64,000 bases of DNA from Massariosphaeria phaeospora (GCA_011032825.1 JAADJZ010000003.1:806001-870000), one strand, 5' to 3'; shown: positions 24,212 through 35,202, counted from the first letter of the stretch. The notes: a model not told the origin generated them from the sequence alone. Numbers and translations: made by a program.

Positions 24212-25026
24212 ATGATGGAAGAGAGAGATAGCTATGCGCCGAGCATGATCCGCATGTGGCGCGTGCTGCGGACGACCAAGGAGATGTGCATGGATCGGGT
24301 ACGTCTCTCGACGCGCACCGCGTGTAGGAAACCGCGCTGACTGGCACCAAAGGGCTACCAAATGATCGAGGAAGACATCACAATGACGCTCGCAGACTTT
24401 GCAGCCAAACATGGACGCGAAGACGGCGAACCCGAGTATGCTTGCACCTGCCGATGGAATCACTCTGCCGCTAACACCTGTCCAGCCGCTCACGCATGCA
24501 CTTCTCCGCGCAGCCATCTGAGGAAATGGTGCGAAAATACACAGTCCCGCCCACCGCAAAGGAGCCGAATCCCGTGCCGCAGATCGGAAACATCTGGGTC
24601 GAATTCAACTCGGACGAGAACGTCGGCCTCAAGCAACTACGCGACTTCATGCAGCATCTCGTCAACGGCGCCTTCTACTCTGGAGTCATGGTGTGCACAA
24701 AGCCTATGACGGGCATGGCGCTCCGGCTACTGCGCGGCGCAGCGGGCATCGAGGAGGGACCCAAGGGCGGCGTCGAGGTCTTTGTCGAGCAGGACTTACT
24801 GGTCAACATCACAAAGCACGAGCTAGTCCCGAAGCATGTGTTGCTCAGCAAAGAAGAGAAGGACCAGCTGTTGAAGCGGTACCGGCTGAAAGAGACGCAG
24901 TTGCCGCGAATCCAGGTCTCGGATCCCGTCGCTAAATATCTGGGGCTGAGGCGAGGCCAGGTGGTGAAGATCATACGGAAGTCCGAGACCGCTGGCCGAT
25001 ATGCGAGTTACCGGTGGGCGATTTGA
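24212..25026 (+). CDS. RPB5: RNA polymerase subunit RPABC1 (Rpb5), shared by Pol I, II and III
   Basis: Three exons, 24212-24298, 24353-24435 and 24486-25026, code for 236 residues, close to the 210-215 of yeast and human Rpb5. The N-terminal part (MWRVLRTTKEMCMDRGYQMI) is the jaw-like domain. The C-terminal part has the strongly conserved series LLVNITKHELVPKHVLL, YRLKETQLPRIQVSDPVA and GLRRGQVVKIIRKSETAGRY, which is diagnostic. Introns have donors GTACGT and GTATGC and acceptors AAAG and CCAG. Two ATGs are in tandem at the start (24212 and 24215), so the first Met is uncertain by one residue. Confidence 0.97.
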
Positions 25027-25992
25027 GGTCTTCATCTAGTACGGCGTTTGGCGAAGAGAAGGTGACTTTTACGGCATTTTGAAAAGCGAGGGACGGCGTC
25101 GGATAGCTATAGGGGTCGATGCCCTTTTAGTACGTGTTAATCTGCAATCAGTGTGTGGGTCTGCCACCAGCATTGCTGTCTTTTGGAGGAGCTGGCTCAA
25201 GTCCTCAGTCTCTTGTACCGGATATTGGCACATGCATATGATAATGCTCAAGTCACAGTAATTTGGTGCTTTTTATGACTTTTGAGAAACGCGTTGTACT
25301 CCTTGGGATATACCAACCCAGATCAGTTGTTTTTAGTCCATTTTACACAACAACGCCATCTCCCCCCATAGTATATGTTAAGCTCTGATTATTGCCTATA
25401 ATACTGTATCTCTTTGACGAAATCGACTTAGGTATTCAGGTGGTTGGTTGTCACATCGTTATTCTCAAGCTTGTCGGGGCGACGCCCGTTGTCTTTGAGA
25501 AACTCTGCACGGGGGCTCTAGGCAGATGGGATTAGCACAATGCGAGCTCGAGTACATACCTTCAACTGAGTTCCCATGAGAGATACCAGTCAGTCTGAAG
25601 TTGTGGCTCGAGACATGCAACAAGTTCTTCGATGCCAACTATAGCTTCACCTACTGTTGTTCTACCTATCAGAGAGATCTCCCTCCGACATACTATCGTG
25701 AATATCTATAGGGACAGTCTATGGAGCTGCAAGTGAACTGGCGGGCTTGCTGTGTCCCGGGAACGAGGCGGCCCGTTCAAATAAGTTTCTCGCGAGCTCC
25801 TAGCCAGAGAGCTTGAGGTCATTCGTTGACAGCGTGAGCTGAGTGGGTGGTCTGTTTTGTGGAGCGGCGTACCCTTAGAACCACGGTTCGTCAAGATGAC
25901 TCCTAGTTAGTTAGCAGAGCACACTTTTCCCTCCTTCTCTTCTCTTCTCTACTTCCCTTTAAATCGCACCTACCACACCACCTATCAGCAAA
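25027..25992. other. intergenic, no gene seen
   Basis: This is the region downstream of RPB5 and upstream of the small coiled-coil gene. The last 70 bases (about 25920-25990) are CT-rich (TTCTCTTCTCTTCTC-like) and look like a fungal promoter and 5' leader. No reading frame of note. Confidence 0.55.
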
Positions 25993-26550
25993 ATGTCTCA
26001 AAGCACGAGCTGTCCTCCCTCTCCTTCAACTACGCCATCGTCCCCAATGACCATGATCATGATAACGCATCGCCCCTCTGGTCTGCCCTGGTTGCGATCC
26101 GCTGTATCCCGTAAGTAACCCACCTCCTGTTTCTCAAGTTTTGCATGTACTTATTTATTAAACTCACTTATTTATATCAACTCACTTATTTATATCAACT
26201 CACTTATTTATATCAACTCACTTATTTATATCAACTCACTTATTTATATCAACTCACTTATTTATATTAACTCACTTATTTACACGAACTCACTTATTTA
26301 TACCAACTCACTTATTTGGTACCAACTCACAGACCAGTACACCATCACGCGCGGCGCTGCAACGCTATCAGAGTACAGCAGAAGCTTGAGTTCCAAACTC
26401 GAAGGCTTCTGCTTGAGAACCGAACGCCGCCTATCGGAAACCGAACGCCGCCTGTCGGACATCGAGGCAAAGGTCGACAGGCTCCACACACTGATGGAAG
26501 AACGCATGGCTGCAGAGACCGTGTCGCCGAAAGAAGTAGACCCGAAGTAA
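25993..26550 (+). CDS. small coiled-coil protein of unknown function
   Basis: I read two exons, 25993-26110 and 26333-26550, giving 111 residues. Neither exon is long, so the gene is easy to miss. The ATG has a good context (AAAATGTC) behind a CT-rich leader. The donor is a perfect GTAAGT and the acceptor is CACAG. The N-terminal half is Ser/Pro/Thr-rich. The C-terminal half (about residues 50-105) has heptad spacing and a near-exact internal repeat (TERRLSE then TERRLSD), so a coiled coil is likely. The protein ends KEVDPK. The 222-nt intron is mostly an 18-bp tandem repeat. I do not recognise a family; it could be lineage-specific. The gene is inferred from splice signals and the open frame only. 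Confidence 0.55.
26161..26332. repeat. 18-bp minisatellite inside an intron
   Basis: About nine copies of AACTCACTTATTTATATC run head to tail. The first five are identical and the last few drift (TATATT, TACACG, TATACC, GGTACC). The final partial copy, AACTCACAG, supplies the 3' splice site of the intron. Each unit carries CTCAC, which resembles a fungal branch site, followed by a T-rich stretch. Confidence 0.92.
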
Positions 26551-26955
26551 CTGGTCACTTAATGAACGAACCACCCTCAGACAAGCAGTATGGAAGAAGA
26601 CTCAGATTTGAGTATAACGCTAATTGGCGCTTGGTGTTTGGGGAGGCGGAGGAGGGGTATGGTATCGTGGATATGGCGAAGCAGGATCGGGTTGCGACGA
26701 GGGTGTAGGAGGTGCTAGAAGAAGAGAAGAAGAAGGCTTAGTATATTGCCACTCGGGACATATACTACTTTTATACTCCGATTCGTGGAAAATCCCCGCA
26801 TAGCCAGCCCAGCGCCCCTAACAAGACAAGTTAAGTTCTCCACGGTATGTCCATCGTCCATCCTCACGTCTCCATACGTAGTACCTGGTACGCAGCCGCC
26901 AATTTTGTTTCCCCCTCCCCCTACCTTGCCCCATCCTTCCCGAAGAACCGCCCAT
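26551..26955. other. short convergent intergenic region
   Basis: This lies between the stop of the small coiled-coil gene and the stop of the minus-strand membrane protein. A plus-strand frame continues to about 26708 in another register but has no start of its own. No feature is visible. Confidence 0.5.
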
Positions 26956-27769
26956 TCAAAAAATGCCCGTCCGCTGCAACTCCGCCCTCAGAATCTCATA
27001 CCTATCATCCCCTCGCACCCTCTGCATCCCCATCACCACAACCGGAACCATCCGCGGACTCTGGTACCCAATGCCGCCCATATCGCCTGCCCCTCTACCA
27101 CTGCTCAACCTTCTCCAGCCGCGCAGGCCCCAGACGCGATCCGTCGGCTGCAAGGCAAGGAGATACTGTTAGCAAACCAATCTTAAGTGTACATCATACG
27201 TTCGCTCAGTCGTTCAAGAGGGGTAGGGTAGTTTTAGTCGTAGCCGCGCGCGCGTATGTGTGTGACACTTACCCCAAACCCCTGTATCCAGCCAATACTC
27301 CACAGCCACACGAACAGGAACACGGCGACGGCGTTGAAGCAGAGGAGGCTCCACACGGTGTAGGAGGAGGGCGCCATCCACCAGGGCCAGAGGGACGGGG
27401 CGAGGTCGGTGTCGGGGAAGGCGGTGTCGAGTAAAGCGGTGTCGGGGGGCCGTGAGGGCGGGGAAGGCGGGAGGGCGTTGGGGTGGGTGGCGCGGTGGGC
27501 GTTGCGCGGCGCGTGTATGTGGGGACGGGTGTGAGTGTCGTTGCGAAGGTGGACGTGGGCGTGGACGTGGACATGAACGTGAACGCGGGCGTGTTGCTGC
27601 TGCCGCTGCTGCTGCTGGAGCGTGTCTGGGCCATGGAGAAACTGTCGGTGATGTTGAGAGCTGGAGCGTGGAAGCGGGCGTGAACGTGAGCGGGGTCGCT
27701 GGCTGTGGAGAACGCGACGAGAGCCGCGAGGGCCGCGACGAGCAGACGGAAGAATGCTGGAGGACGCAT
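26956..27769 (-). CDS. single-pass membrane protein with signal peptide; apparent frame break
   Basis: Exon 1 starts at ATG 27769. It opens with a clear signal peptide (MRPPAFFRLLVAALAALVAF), then an N-glycosylation site (NITD) and a Ser/Thr/Pro-rich ectodomain. A second frame carries a strong membrane span (SLLCFNAVAVFLFVWLWSI) ending at 27273. It is followed by a 125-nt intron (donor GTAAGT, branch GCTAAC, acceptor TTGCAG) and a 63-residue basic tail in exon 2 (27147-26956). The two frames differ by one base, and no AG acceptor lies between 27540 and 27361, so an intron cannot join them. They would join if the G6 run at 27444-27449 had one more G. Otherwise a 98-residue protein could start at ATG 27377. 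No family recognised. It may be a sequencing error or a broken gene. Confidence 0.5.
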
Positions 27770-28182
27770 TGTCGGTACTTGGATGATTGCCAATAGAGGC
27801 CCGCAGGTGAGGACGTTGAGAAAGCTGGGGGCCGCAGAAGGGAGACAGAGGAAAGAGTTATAGAGAAGAAGAAAGGCGAACGAGACGACGACGTCACACA
27901 CTTATCATCGTTCCATTGAACAATAGCAAGTGTCTGCAACAAGAAAATTGGCGGTGAGGAGAGCACATGGCACAACGTGGGAGTGTTGATATTATTCCCT
28001 GTTGGGGCGTTGAAAGTGAAAGTGAATATGGATATTACAAACTATTGTTTTCACCGTTACTAGAGCCTTAGTGTTGAATCGAGCTTAGAGAGAGAGAGAC
28101 GATAGAAGAGTAGACTAAGACGCCCATGCACCAGTCACGTAAAACACCGTCGACCCGCACATAATTTCCATCGCTATCAGTT
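27770..28182. other. intergenic, no gene seen
   Basis: This is about 410 bases upstream of the membrane protein and downstream of SHMT, both on the minus strand. It carries a purine-rich tract near 27830-27890, which is pyrimidine-rich on the minus strand and fits a promoter or leader there. Confidence 0.5.
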
Positions 28183-29976
28183 TCACGAGACCTTAGCCCA
28201 AGGCAGGCTGAACGTACCGACCCAGTCTTCTACCTCTTTTCGCAGTTGCACGATATCTGTCACGTCATCACCTTCGCCTAGATATTCCTTGAAGGCCGCA
28301 ACACTGGCGGGGTTTTTGCGGCCTGTCTGCTCTGCCTTAGTCTTTGCATCTTTGTCGAGTTTCTGGGTGATGGTAACAGCGCGGTGTACAATATCCGCCA
28401 CCCTCTTGAAGTCTTCTGGTTGGAAGCCTCGTGTGGTCATGGCAGGAGTGCCCATTCGAAGACCCCCGGGTTTCATGGCGGATTTGTCACCTGGGACTGT
28501 GTTCTTGTTACTGGCCACACCGACAAGTTCCAGCACACGCTCAACACGGGCGCCATCGACGCCCTTGTCCTTGAGATCAATAAGGACGAGATGGTTATCG
28601 GTGCCACCGCTCACGATGTTATACCCGAGACCGCCATTCTGCTTGGAGTTACCTAATCGCTCTGCAAGCGCTTTAGCATTCTCCAACACAGTTTGTTGAT
28701 ATTGCTTGAACTCTGCAGTCTGCGCTTGTTGCAGTGCCACTGCTAAAGCCGTGATGGTGTGGTTGTGCGGACCGCCCTGATGGCCTGGGAATACCGAGGC
28801 GTTGATCGGATTTTCCAGGTCATACTTCTCTTCGACGCCCTTCTTGTCTACCCGCCTGACGCCCTTGCGGTAGAATATCATGGCGCCCCGCGGGCCTCTT
28901 AGAGACTTGTGGGTCGTCGTCGTAACGATATCAGAATGCGTGAATGGCGACGGAATGACGCCAGCAGCAACTAGGCCCGAGATATGTGCCATGTCCGCTA
29001 GCAGGTAGGCGCCTACACTGTCAGCGATCTTGCGCATTTGCGCGTACTCGATGAGTCGGCTATACGCGGATGTTCCCGCAACGATGACTTTCGGTCGGTA
29101 GAGGTTCGCCACCTCCTCCATCTTGACATAATCAATGAGTCCCGTCTTCTCGTCCAGCCTGTATGCGAGTGTTTCGAAGTACTTTGAGACCGCCGAGATC
29201 TTCTTTGTGGGCGTCTGGTAACCGTGGGAAAGATGGCCGCCGTGGGGGAGATCGAGACTGAGGATTCTGTCGTGCGTGTTTAGGATAGCCGAGTAGGCGT
29301 ACAGGTTTGCGGGCGATCCGGACAGAGCTTGGAGTCGTTGGTCAGCCATGGCTATCAGTGGGCGGTGTAATATAACTAACGTTGGACGTTGACTCCCCAC
29401 TCAGTCTCACTCAACCCAAATGTCTTCAAGGCTCTCTGTTGGCATAGCCGTTCGGCCTGGTCAATAAACTCGTTGCCCCCATAGTATCGCGCCCCCGGGT
29501 ATCCCTCCGAGTACTTGTCTGCGTTACTGCATGTGAGAATCGGGTCATCGACGTGGGCGGCCAAACGTACTCTGCATGACACTGCCGAGAGCATCGAGCA
29601 CCGCCTGCGAGGTGAAGTTCTCCGAGGGGATGAGGTTGATGAAGTGCTTTTGCCGGTTCTTCTCCTGCAGTGGAAAGACGGTGAGCTACGAAGGGCGTGT
29701 GCCATCGAACGGAGCTGGACGCACATTTTCGATGATCCGGTATACCGTGGGGTCGGCTTGTTCGAGGTCGGCAGAAAGCAGCTAGAATAGAGTCAGCCAA
29801 GTCCAGGTCTGAGAATGCCGTGCGCGAAAGCATACCTTGTGCTGGCTCTCGATGGACGTCGCATAGCCCCGCCATTGACACTGGAGCCATCGTGGGCGAT
29901 TTGTGGCAATTGAATAAGAAGAGCGGCGAGTGAGCTGGCTAAGCCGCACCCGGCACGCGAACCTCAGTGCTGCCAT
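28183..29976 (-). CDS. SHM1: serine hydroxymethyltransferase, mitochondrial type
   Basis: Five exons, 29976-29836, 29781-29725, 29664-29571, 29518-29381 and 29327-28183, give 524 residues. The enzyme interconverts serine and glycine with tetrahydrofolate, using pyridoxal phosphate. The PLP lysine is in [13 protein letters not shown] (about residue 284). Other hallmarks are [49 protein letters not shown] and [13 protein letters not shown]. The first 40 residues are Arg-rich with no acidic residues ([20 protein letters not shown]), so I infer a mitochondrial presequence and hence the mitochondrial isozyme. All five junctions restore conserved sequence, including NKYSEG across intron 3. Introns are 52-60 nt. 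The cytosolic isozyme is not in this window. Confidence 0.95.
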
Positions 29977-30902
29977 ATCTCGGGTCGCGCGGGGAGCTGT
30001 GGTGGCAGAGTGAGAAGCGCCGCTGCATCTGGCGCACTCGTTGCCCGTTGCCCGCCACTGGACGAGGTTGTGGCTGGCGGCGGCAACTTCGGCGTTGCAG
30101 GTTTCCCCGCGCCGGCAGCCTTTTCTTCGCTCCGACCTCGCGTCTCGCTTCTGTCTTCACACAACTAAAACCAAGATGATTCAACGCTTTCGAGACAGTC
30201 TCATCCTCACTCGGCTGGCTTGCTGGCCGACGTGGGTGCTGCTGATATGCTCCGGGCCCCTCACCACCCAAGAGGAGACATCAAGTCGTATGATTGGCGT
30301 CAGTTGTGTGTCTCCCTGAAGCGGTGCTGTCTTCCACGGCAGCTGCGATTTTCAACGGCTCTCCAGCTCCATTGTCGCCCAAGGTCTCATCTCGTGCTGC
30401 TGGGTGCATCCGAGTCGGTGTTCGCTGCGCGATCCTGAGTTGGAACCTAGGTACGCGTTTTTGCGGGCACCACCCTCCGAGAAGCGAACGTTGGAACTAG
30501 GTGAGAGAAAGTCTAATTCCACTAAGCAGTTTGCCGGAGACAATAGGAATTATGATTTAGAGCCGCGATGTCACTAAGTTGACTGTCACGATCCAGAGCA
30601 CAGTTCGTCTGCAGGTAGTAGTCCTCGTAGAATGATTTAGAATGTTGTCACCTTCTACCTACGTCTTCGTTTCCTTTCCCATATCCACTCCTCCACTGCG
30701 CTCGACCGCTCTTTCCCTTTACCTCGTGATAGTGCCAGGCCAAGCCCGCTACCACGGTCCCAAACGCGCTTGCGCCTTCATAAAGCAGTCCTCGGTCGAA
30801 CTGACCTCACCTCACCTCACCTCACCTCACCCACCTCCCCACCCTCGGCCACTACAACCGCCCTCAACACTCTCGCCACTGGACACCCCTACTAGCCTCA
30901 TA
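29977..30902. other. divergent promoter region, SHMT and F-box-like gene
   Basis: This is 926 bases between two divergent starts. Near the plus-strand gene lies an ACCTC repeat (30804-30830). An ATG at 30642 is in frame with the gene at 30903 with no stop between, but its product is low complexity. A 47-codon frame from 30175 has no support. Confidence 0.5.
30804..30830. repeat. ACCTC pentanucleotide repeat
   Basis: Five copies of ACCTC lie in the probable 5' leader, about 75 bases before the start codon of the F-box-like gene. Confidence 0.9.
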
Positions 30903-32093
30903 ATGGCTCCCAAGGCGCTGCAGCTATCGTCATCGCCGCTCGACCGCGAGAGCAGCCCCGAGCTCGGCAGCCCATCGCGCAAACCGCAGTACAACAAGCA
31001 GACCGGCCGTCCGATACGCCGCGGCGCGGGCCAAGCGAAGAACCGTGAGGGCTACGTGGACTCGGTTGTCATAGAGGAGGACGAGCCTGTCGAACTGCCG
31101 TCAGAAGATGAGGACGGCGAGATTGTGAAGCCAAAGCGGTCCGCGAAGCGAAAGCGGAGCCCCTCGCCTACCCCGCCTCCTCTGGAGCCCATCATCTACG
31201 ACGAGCCGCCAGATGAGGCTTCGGACGAAGACACCGTCGGCATGTTCCATCACAACGCACCGGCCCAGCCCATCGTCCTCCAGTTCAATGTGCCTCTGGG
31301 ATACCATGGCCCGCTGCGGGTCACGCTAGACAGGAACCTTCTGCAGAACTCCAGCGATGCGGTAGCTCAGGATATGAAGCCTCGAGGCGGCAAGTTGAGG
31401 AAGCTTGGAAAGTCTACGACAAAGCAGGGCAAGACGGCTGTGGTAGTGCCTCGCAAAGGCTTCACCGACTTACCGCCGGAGCTGAGGAATAAATGCTATC
31501 GCCATCTGTTCGTGGCCGATGGGGAGTTTAGCTTTCCTGCCGCGCAGGGTCTGTCTCGGTCAGCCCAATTTCTGCGCACCTGCAAGCTAGTACACAGCGA
31601 GGGTTGCAGCATCCTGTACGGCGAAAACACCTTCTCATTCGACCGAAACCGAAACACGCGAGGCCCTTTCTGGGAACCGGTGTTGAAAGAGATAGGCTAC
31701 AAGGACATCCGCCAGTTTCTGAAGGTCATCGGGCCCGAAAATCTTGCCTATCTACGCGACATCAAGTTCGCCTTCGAGGACGCCAGCCCGGCTGCGACGC
31801 ACTATCTCAAAAGCCACGAAGAGCGGCGCTACCTCAACGACGACCACCTGATCGACTGCCTCCGCATTCTCCGCGAGGCCAAGCTCCGGAAGCTGACGCT
31901 CAGCTTCTACGGTCGGCGCACGCTGCTCAAGACCGACGTCAAGTTCTTGGGCTATCTGGAGCAGATCAAAGCAGACGAGATCACGACGACGAACCTCATG
32001 CGCTACTACTTCAACAACAAAATCCATCAGGCGCTATGGGACGACCTCAAGCAAGTCATGGTCCGGAAGACGAAGCTGTACATCATGGAGTAA
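30903..32093 (+). CDS. F-box-like / fungal LPPELR-type domain protein
   Basis: A single exon codes for 396 residues from the ATG at 30903 (TAATGGCTCCC context). The N-terminal 190 residues are charged and disordered, with basic and acidic blocks (KPKRSAKRKRSPSP, PSEDEDGE) that could be nuclear targeting. A core at about 189-240 reads GFTDLPPELRNKCYRHLF, then AQFLRTCKLVHSEGCSILYG and ENTFSFD. This arrangement is common in large families of fungal F-box and 2EXR-like proteins, where it marks a hydrophobic contact domain. The C-terminal part is mostly helical with no motif I know. The substrate and partners are unknown. An upstream in-frame ATG at 30642 would add 87 residues of low-complexity sequence; I prefer the downstream start. 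Confidence 0.75.
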   Translation: MAPKALQLSSSPLDRESSPELGSPSRKPQYNKQTGRPIRRGAGQAKNREGYVDSVVIEEDEPVELPSEDEDGEIVKPKRSAKRKRSPSPTPPPLEPIIYDEPPDEASDEDTVGMFHHNAPAQPIVLQFNVPLGYHGPLRVTLDRNLLQNSSDAVAQDMKPRGGKLRKLGKSTTKQGKTAVVVPRKGFTDLPPELRNKCYRHLFVADGEFSFPAAQGLSRSAQFLRTCKLVHSEGCSILYGENTFSFDRNRNTRGPFWEPVLKEIGYKDIRQFLKVIGPENLAYLRDIKFAFEDASPAATHYLKSHEERRYLNDDHLIDCLRILREAKLRKLTLSFYGRRTLLKTDVKFLGYLEQIKADEITTTNLMRYYFNNKIHQALWDDLKQVMVRKTKLYIME

Positions 32094-32640
32094 GACTACT
32101 ACAAAAGGCGTTATTGGGGCAATGTCGACAGGCAGCATCGGGGCGGGGCGGTTTCAACGGCATTATCGTCAGCATGACGAACGGCCTTTCCAATTCAATC
32201 ACTGTTGCTTGTACGCTCATACATGTATATTTCTTAATATTTGATTCATTCGGCTGAAAGCTGGCACTCCAGCGATGCAGTGCCCGCCGCCAGTCTCCTG
32301 GCGTTGGCGTGGTTCCCTTTGTCCCTATTCTGTTTATATTCTAGGAGCGGGGGGTCAACTGGAACGAAGTTTACTGGGACGAAGGAAGGGCCATGTTTTC
32401 TTTTTCCGGACATGCATGACACTGCATATGGCGCGAATATATATCCATGGGACATTCTAGCTCTGCTGTATATTATATGAGAAATAACTGGAATGCCCTG
32501 AATGTGATCGCCTGTTGAAGTCTTTGTAGAGCGGTCTGTCCTGGGACCTGGGTGGATAAGTATTGCTCGTATGGTTATATGTACGTATGTACGTACGGAT
32601 ATGAGGTGATTCGTCTGATCAATAGCGAGTGTACGTACGG

Positions 32641-32642
<2 letters not shown>

Positions 32643-32673
<31 letters not shown>

Positions 32674-32687
32674 TGTATGTATGTATG
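32643..32687. repeat. GTAT tetranucleotide microsatellite
   Basis: About eleven copies of TATG/GTAT run without interruption. Shorter GTAC/GTAT runs lie upstream near 32578-32640. Confidence 0.93.
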
Positions 32688-33002
32688 CGCCAGCCATGTC
32701 ACGCCAAATCAAGGTACGCAAGCACATGCAATACGACCAACCAAGCTAAGCTCAGTGAGTGACTGGATTGGATTGCATTGGATCCGCGTGGCACGTCGTG
32801 AATGGAAGCTCTTGATGTGATGTGTGTGCATTGTACGGTTGGGCAGCCAGCAGGGTGCTTTGCTGCGGTTAAATATACAGTATGTATGTAGCCACTTTGT
32901 ACCTGCATTAGTGCGACGGGCCGCTTCCGTTTTTGCCCCCCCGGGTAGATAGATGTCTAGAGATAAAGAGTTGGGCCGTAGATGGGATGCTATTGAATGT
33001 CC

Positions 33003-33023
33003 TATATATATATATATATATAT
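33003..33023. repeat. TA dinucleotide microsatellite
   Basis: About ten TA units run without interruption in the same intergenic region. Confidence 0.93.
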
Positions 33024-33874
33024 GGGTGTTTGGTTGGGTGCAACTACATTGCAGAACCTCGCAAAACCCCCAATTCGGCGATAGATACCAGACAGATAAC
33101 ACATGCTATCACAGAAACATTATCACGTACGTACTACTACGTAGGGTTGGGCCGAGCGAAGGATGCGGCGAGGCTGCGTTGGGTTGGGTTGGGTTTGTCT
33201 GTTTGTCCCGCAGCCGTGCCTCTCCTCTGCCTCTCCTCTCCCTCGTACCGGGATTCTGGAACCGAAGAGGAAGGTCGTGGATTTAGCCTTTGGGGGGTGC
33301 AGTATCGGCGGAGGGTGGAGGGAAGGGAGAGTGTGGTGTGGATAGTGGCAATCGGAGCTGAGCTGGGCGTCATCGTATGTATGTACATATGCATGCGCAA
33401 CGAGACGAGGCGAGAGGCGAGCTGCAGAGCGGGTGCGGGTGCGGAACGGTCAGCTCCAGCCCGAAGCTTGCAAGGAGATTGATTGATTGAATCTGCGACG
33501 CACGTTCTTTTGACGGGCTTTCTGCCGTCCAGTGTGGATTTTTCTGCGGGCGTTGGACGGTGATGGGACGTGCAGTTTGGGGATACGATTGGGTGGGCGG
33601 CGGGCTGCAGTTGTATGTGTGCAGGTGGGTGGGTGGAGGGGGTGGCAGGATACGGAGCAGGCGTGGCAGGAGAGGGGTTGCGGGGTGAGGCGAGGCTGCA
33701 GGTCGCTTGCGGGAGACGATGGCTATCGTTGGACGGTGTTTCTGAGCAGTGAGCGCCATGTTTGGGGGCGGGCTATAAGAGGAAGCTTGCTCAAGCTTGC
33801 TTCGATGTTTGTACTACAGTACGTGGAACGCAGGGAGGAGATTGTTGCTGCTGGATGCTTCGTTTTCGGAGATT

Positions 33875-35202
33875 TCAACGCCGTCTCTTCTTGAATTCTT
33901 CGATCCAGCCGGCTGCTTTGCTCTTTGGGAGAACGCTGATACGAACCAAGCCATCGACAACCTCCGTTTTGCCTGAGCCTAGAACCTTGCCCAGCGTCAT
34001 CTTCTTTCCGACTTTGATTAGCCCACCAGCTGTCGTCTCCATGTACGCCTCTACGCCATCCACGGTAAACTCGTGCTCCGAGTCCCATGGCAACGGGAAG
34101 ATATAATCAAGATGTTGGTCGAGCTTTTCCGTTTCTGAGAATGCTTTGACGAAGTCGGACTGTGAATGTGTGGGGTAGAGGAGTAACACTGGGAAGGAGA
34201 GAGTCGAGCTTGGATCAAGGGAGTTTGCGAGTTTGACGGCTGCGTCTTCGAGATCAGGCACCTGCTCAGTAGTTCGTGTTAAGATTGCCCTACTCTTCAG
34301 CGCAAGCCTTAGAGTTGCTCTCTCCGAGGCCGCCTTCTCTTTCCGTTCTCTTCGGACTTTTTCTAGGGAATCAAGATGAGCTTTCCGTGCCGAGATCTTT
34401 GTCGCCAGCGTCTTCAGAGGGGCATTCGAGGAATCTATAGCTAGACCACGAGTGCAGGCGTCTAAGGCTTCTGGTAGCTTGTCGAGTGCTAGACAAGCAG
34501 TTCCAGAACGATAGAAAGCTTTGATATTGAAAGGGTTCAGGCGAATCGTAGACGCGCAGTCTTGGTTGCAGGAACGATAGTTTTCTACTCGTGTTAGTTT
34601 GAGGATACTAATTTCCGAAGTGCGCGATTGTTGATGTTTGGGGGCTTTGAATGGCAACGGACTGAAAAATAGCGGATTCGACAATCGGTGAAACACTAGA
34701 AAGGGACAAACGGTCGGGAATGACACCCAAACACAACCTCAATACTCTAGAACTTACTCTTTTCCAGATTGCAGAGTGCTCGGTTGACGTAGGAGGCCTC
34801 TTCTATCTCCTTCTCTTTCTTCGTCTCGGCCTCCGGATCTACTTCAACTTCTATAACATCGTCCGGTGGAACTTGTGACGGAGCTTTCAGTGCCGCTATT
34901 GCTTTGTTGTAGAACTCCTTCGCGTTAGTCCACTGCTTTGCTCGGGCGCACTCATTGCCCTGCTGTCGGAAGTTCTCTGCAACCTCCGCTCTGGTTCCTT
35001 CGTAGGCCAGGGCTTTAAGCGCCTCGAGTGCGATGTTATCGCCGCCTTCAGCATCCGTGTCGTCTAACGTGGTCATAAACAGAGGCAGTCGGTTCATCTC
35101 CTTCAGTACGTCGTCCACACTCTGGGACTGAACTTCGGCCATCGCTGGTGGGAGGGGCACTGAGGCTGTTGGCCCATTGTGGCGAGTCGGATCTTGCGCC
35201 AT
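33875..35202 (-). CDS. CNS1: TPR co-chaperone of Hsp90/Hsp70, Cns1 (TTC4)
   Basis: Exons 35202-34758 and 34584-33875 give 384 residues. Cns1/TTC4 binds Hsp90 and Hsp70 through its TPR domain and is essential in yeast, where it supports translation elongation factor folding. Visible parts: the family opening SVDDVLKEMNRLPLFMTTLD; TPR motifs from about residue 75 (AENFRQQGNECARAKQW, AFYRSGTACLALDKLPEAL); a basic helix (KVRRERKEKAASERATLRL); and the C-terminal wheel domain (FPVLLLYPTHSQSDFVKAF, LPWDSEHEFTVDGVEAYM). The intron (173 nt, donor GTAAGT, branch ACTAAC, acceptor GTAG) is longer than most here and splits the TPR array between LEK and KNYRSCNQD. The start at 35202 precedes a second ATG (35142) that gives MAEVQSQSVDD; either is possible. 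Confidence 0.93.

Larger units (their letters stand above)
32094..33874. other. 1.8-kb convergent intergenic region with microsatellites
   Basis: It lies between two converging genes. It holds a GTAT tract, a TA tract and GGGTT-like runs near 33178-33196. The frames here are repeat-driven and carry no recognisable protein. Confidence 0.55.

Noticed and set aside
26161..26332. 18-bp direct repeats considered as a CRISPR-like array
   Set aside because: Units abut with no spacers, and the setting is a fungal intron; it is a plain minisatellite.
33370..33759. Minus-strand frame of 129 codons starting MALTAQKHRPTIAIV
   Set aside because: Pro/Thr-rich low-complexity product in a repeat-rich convergent region; likely the extended 3' region of the adjacent genes.
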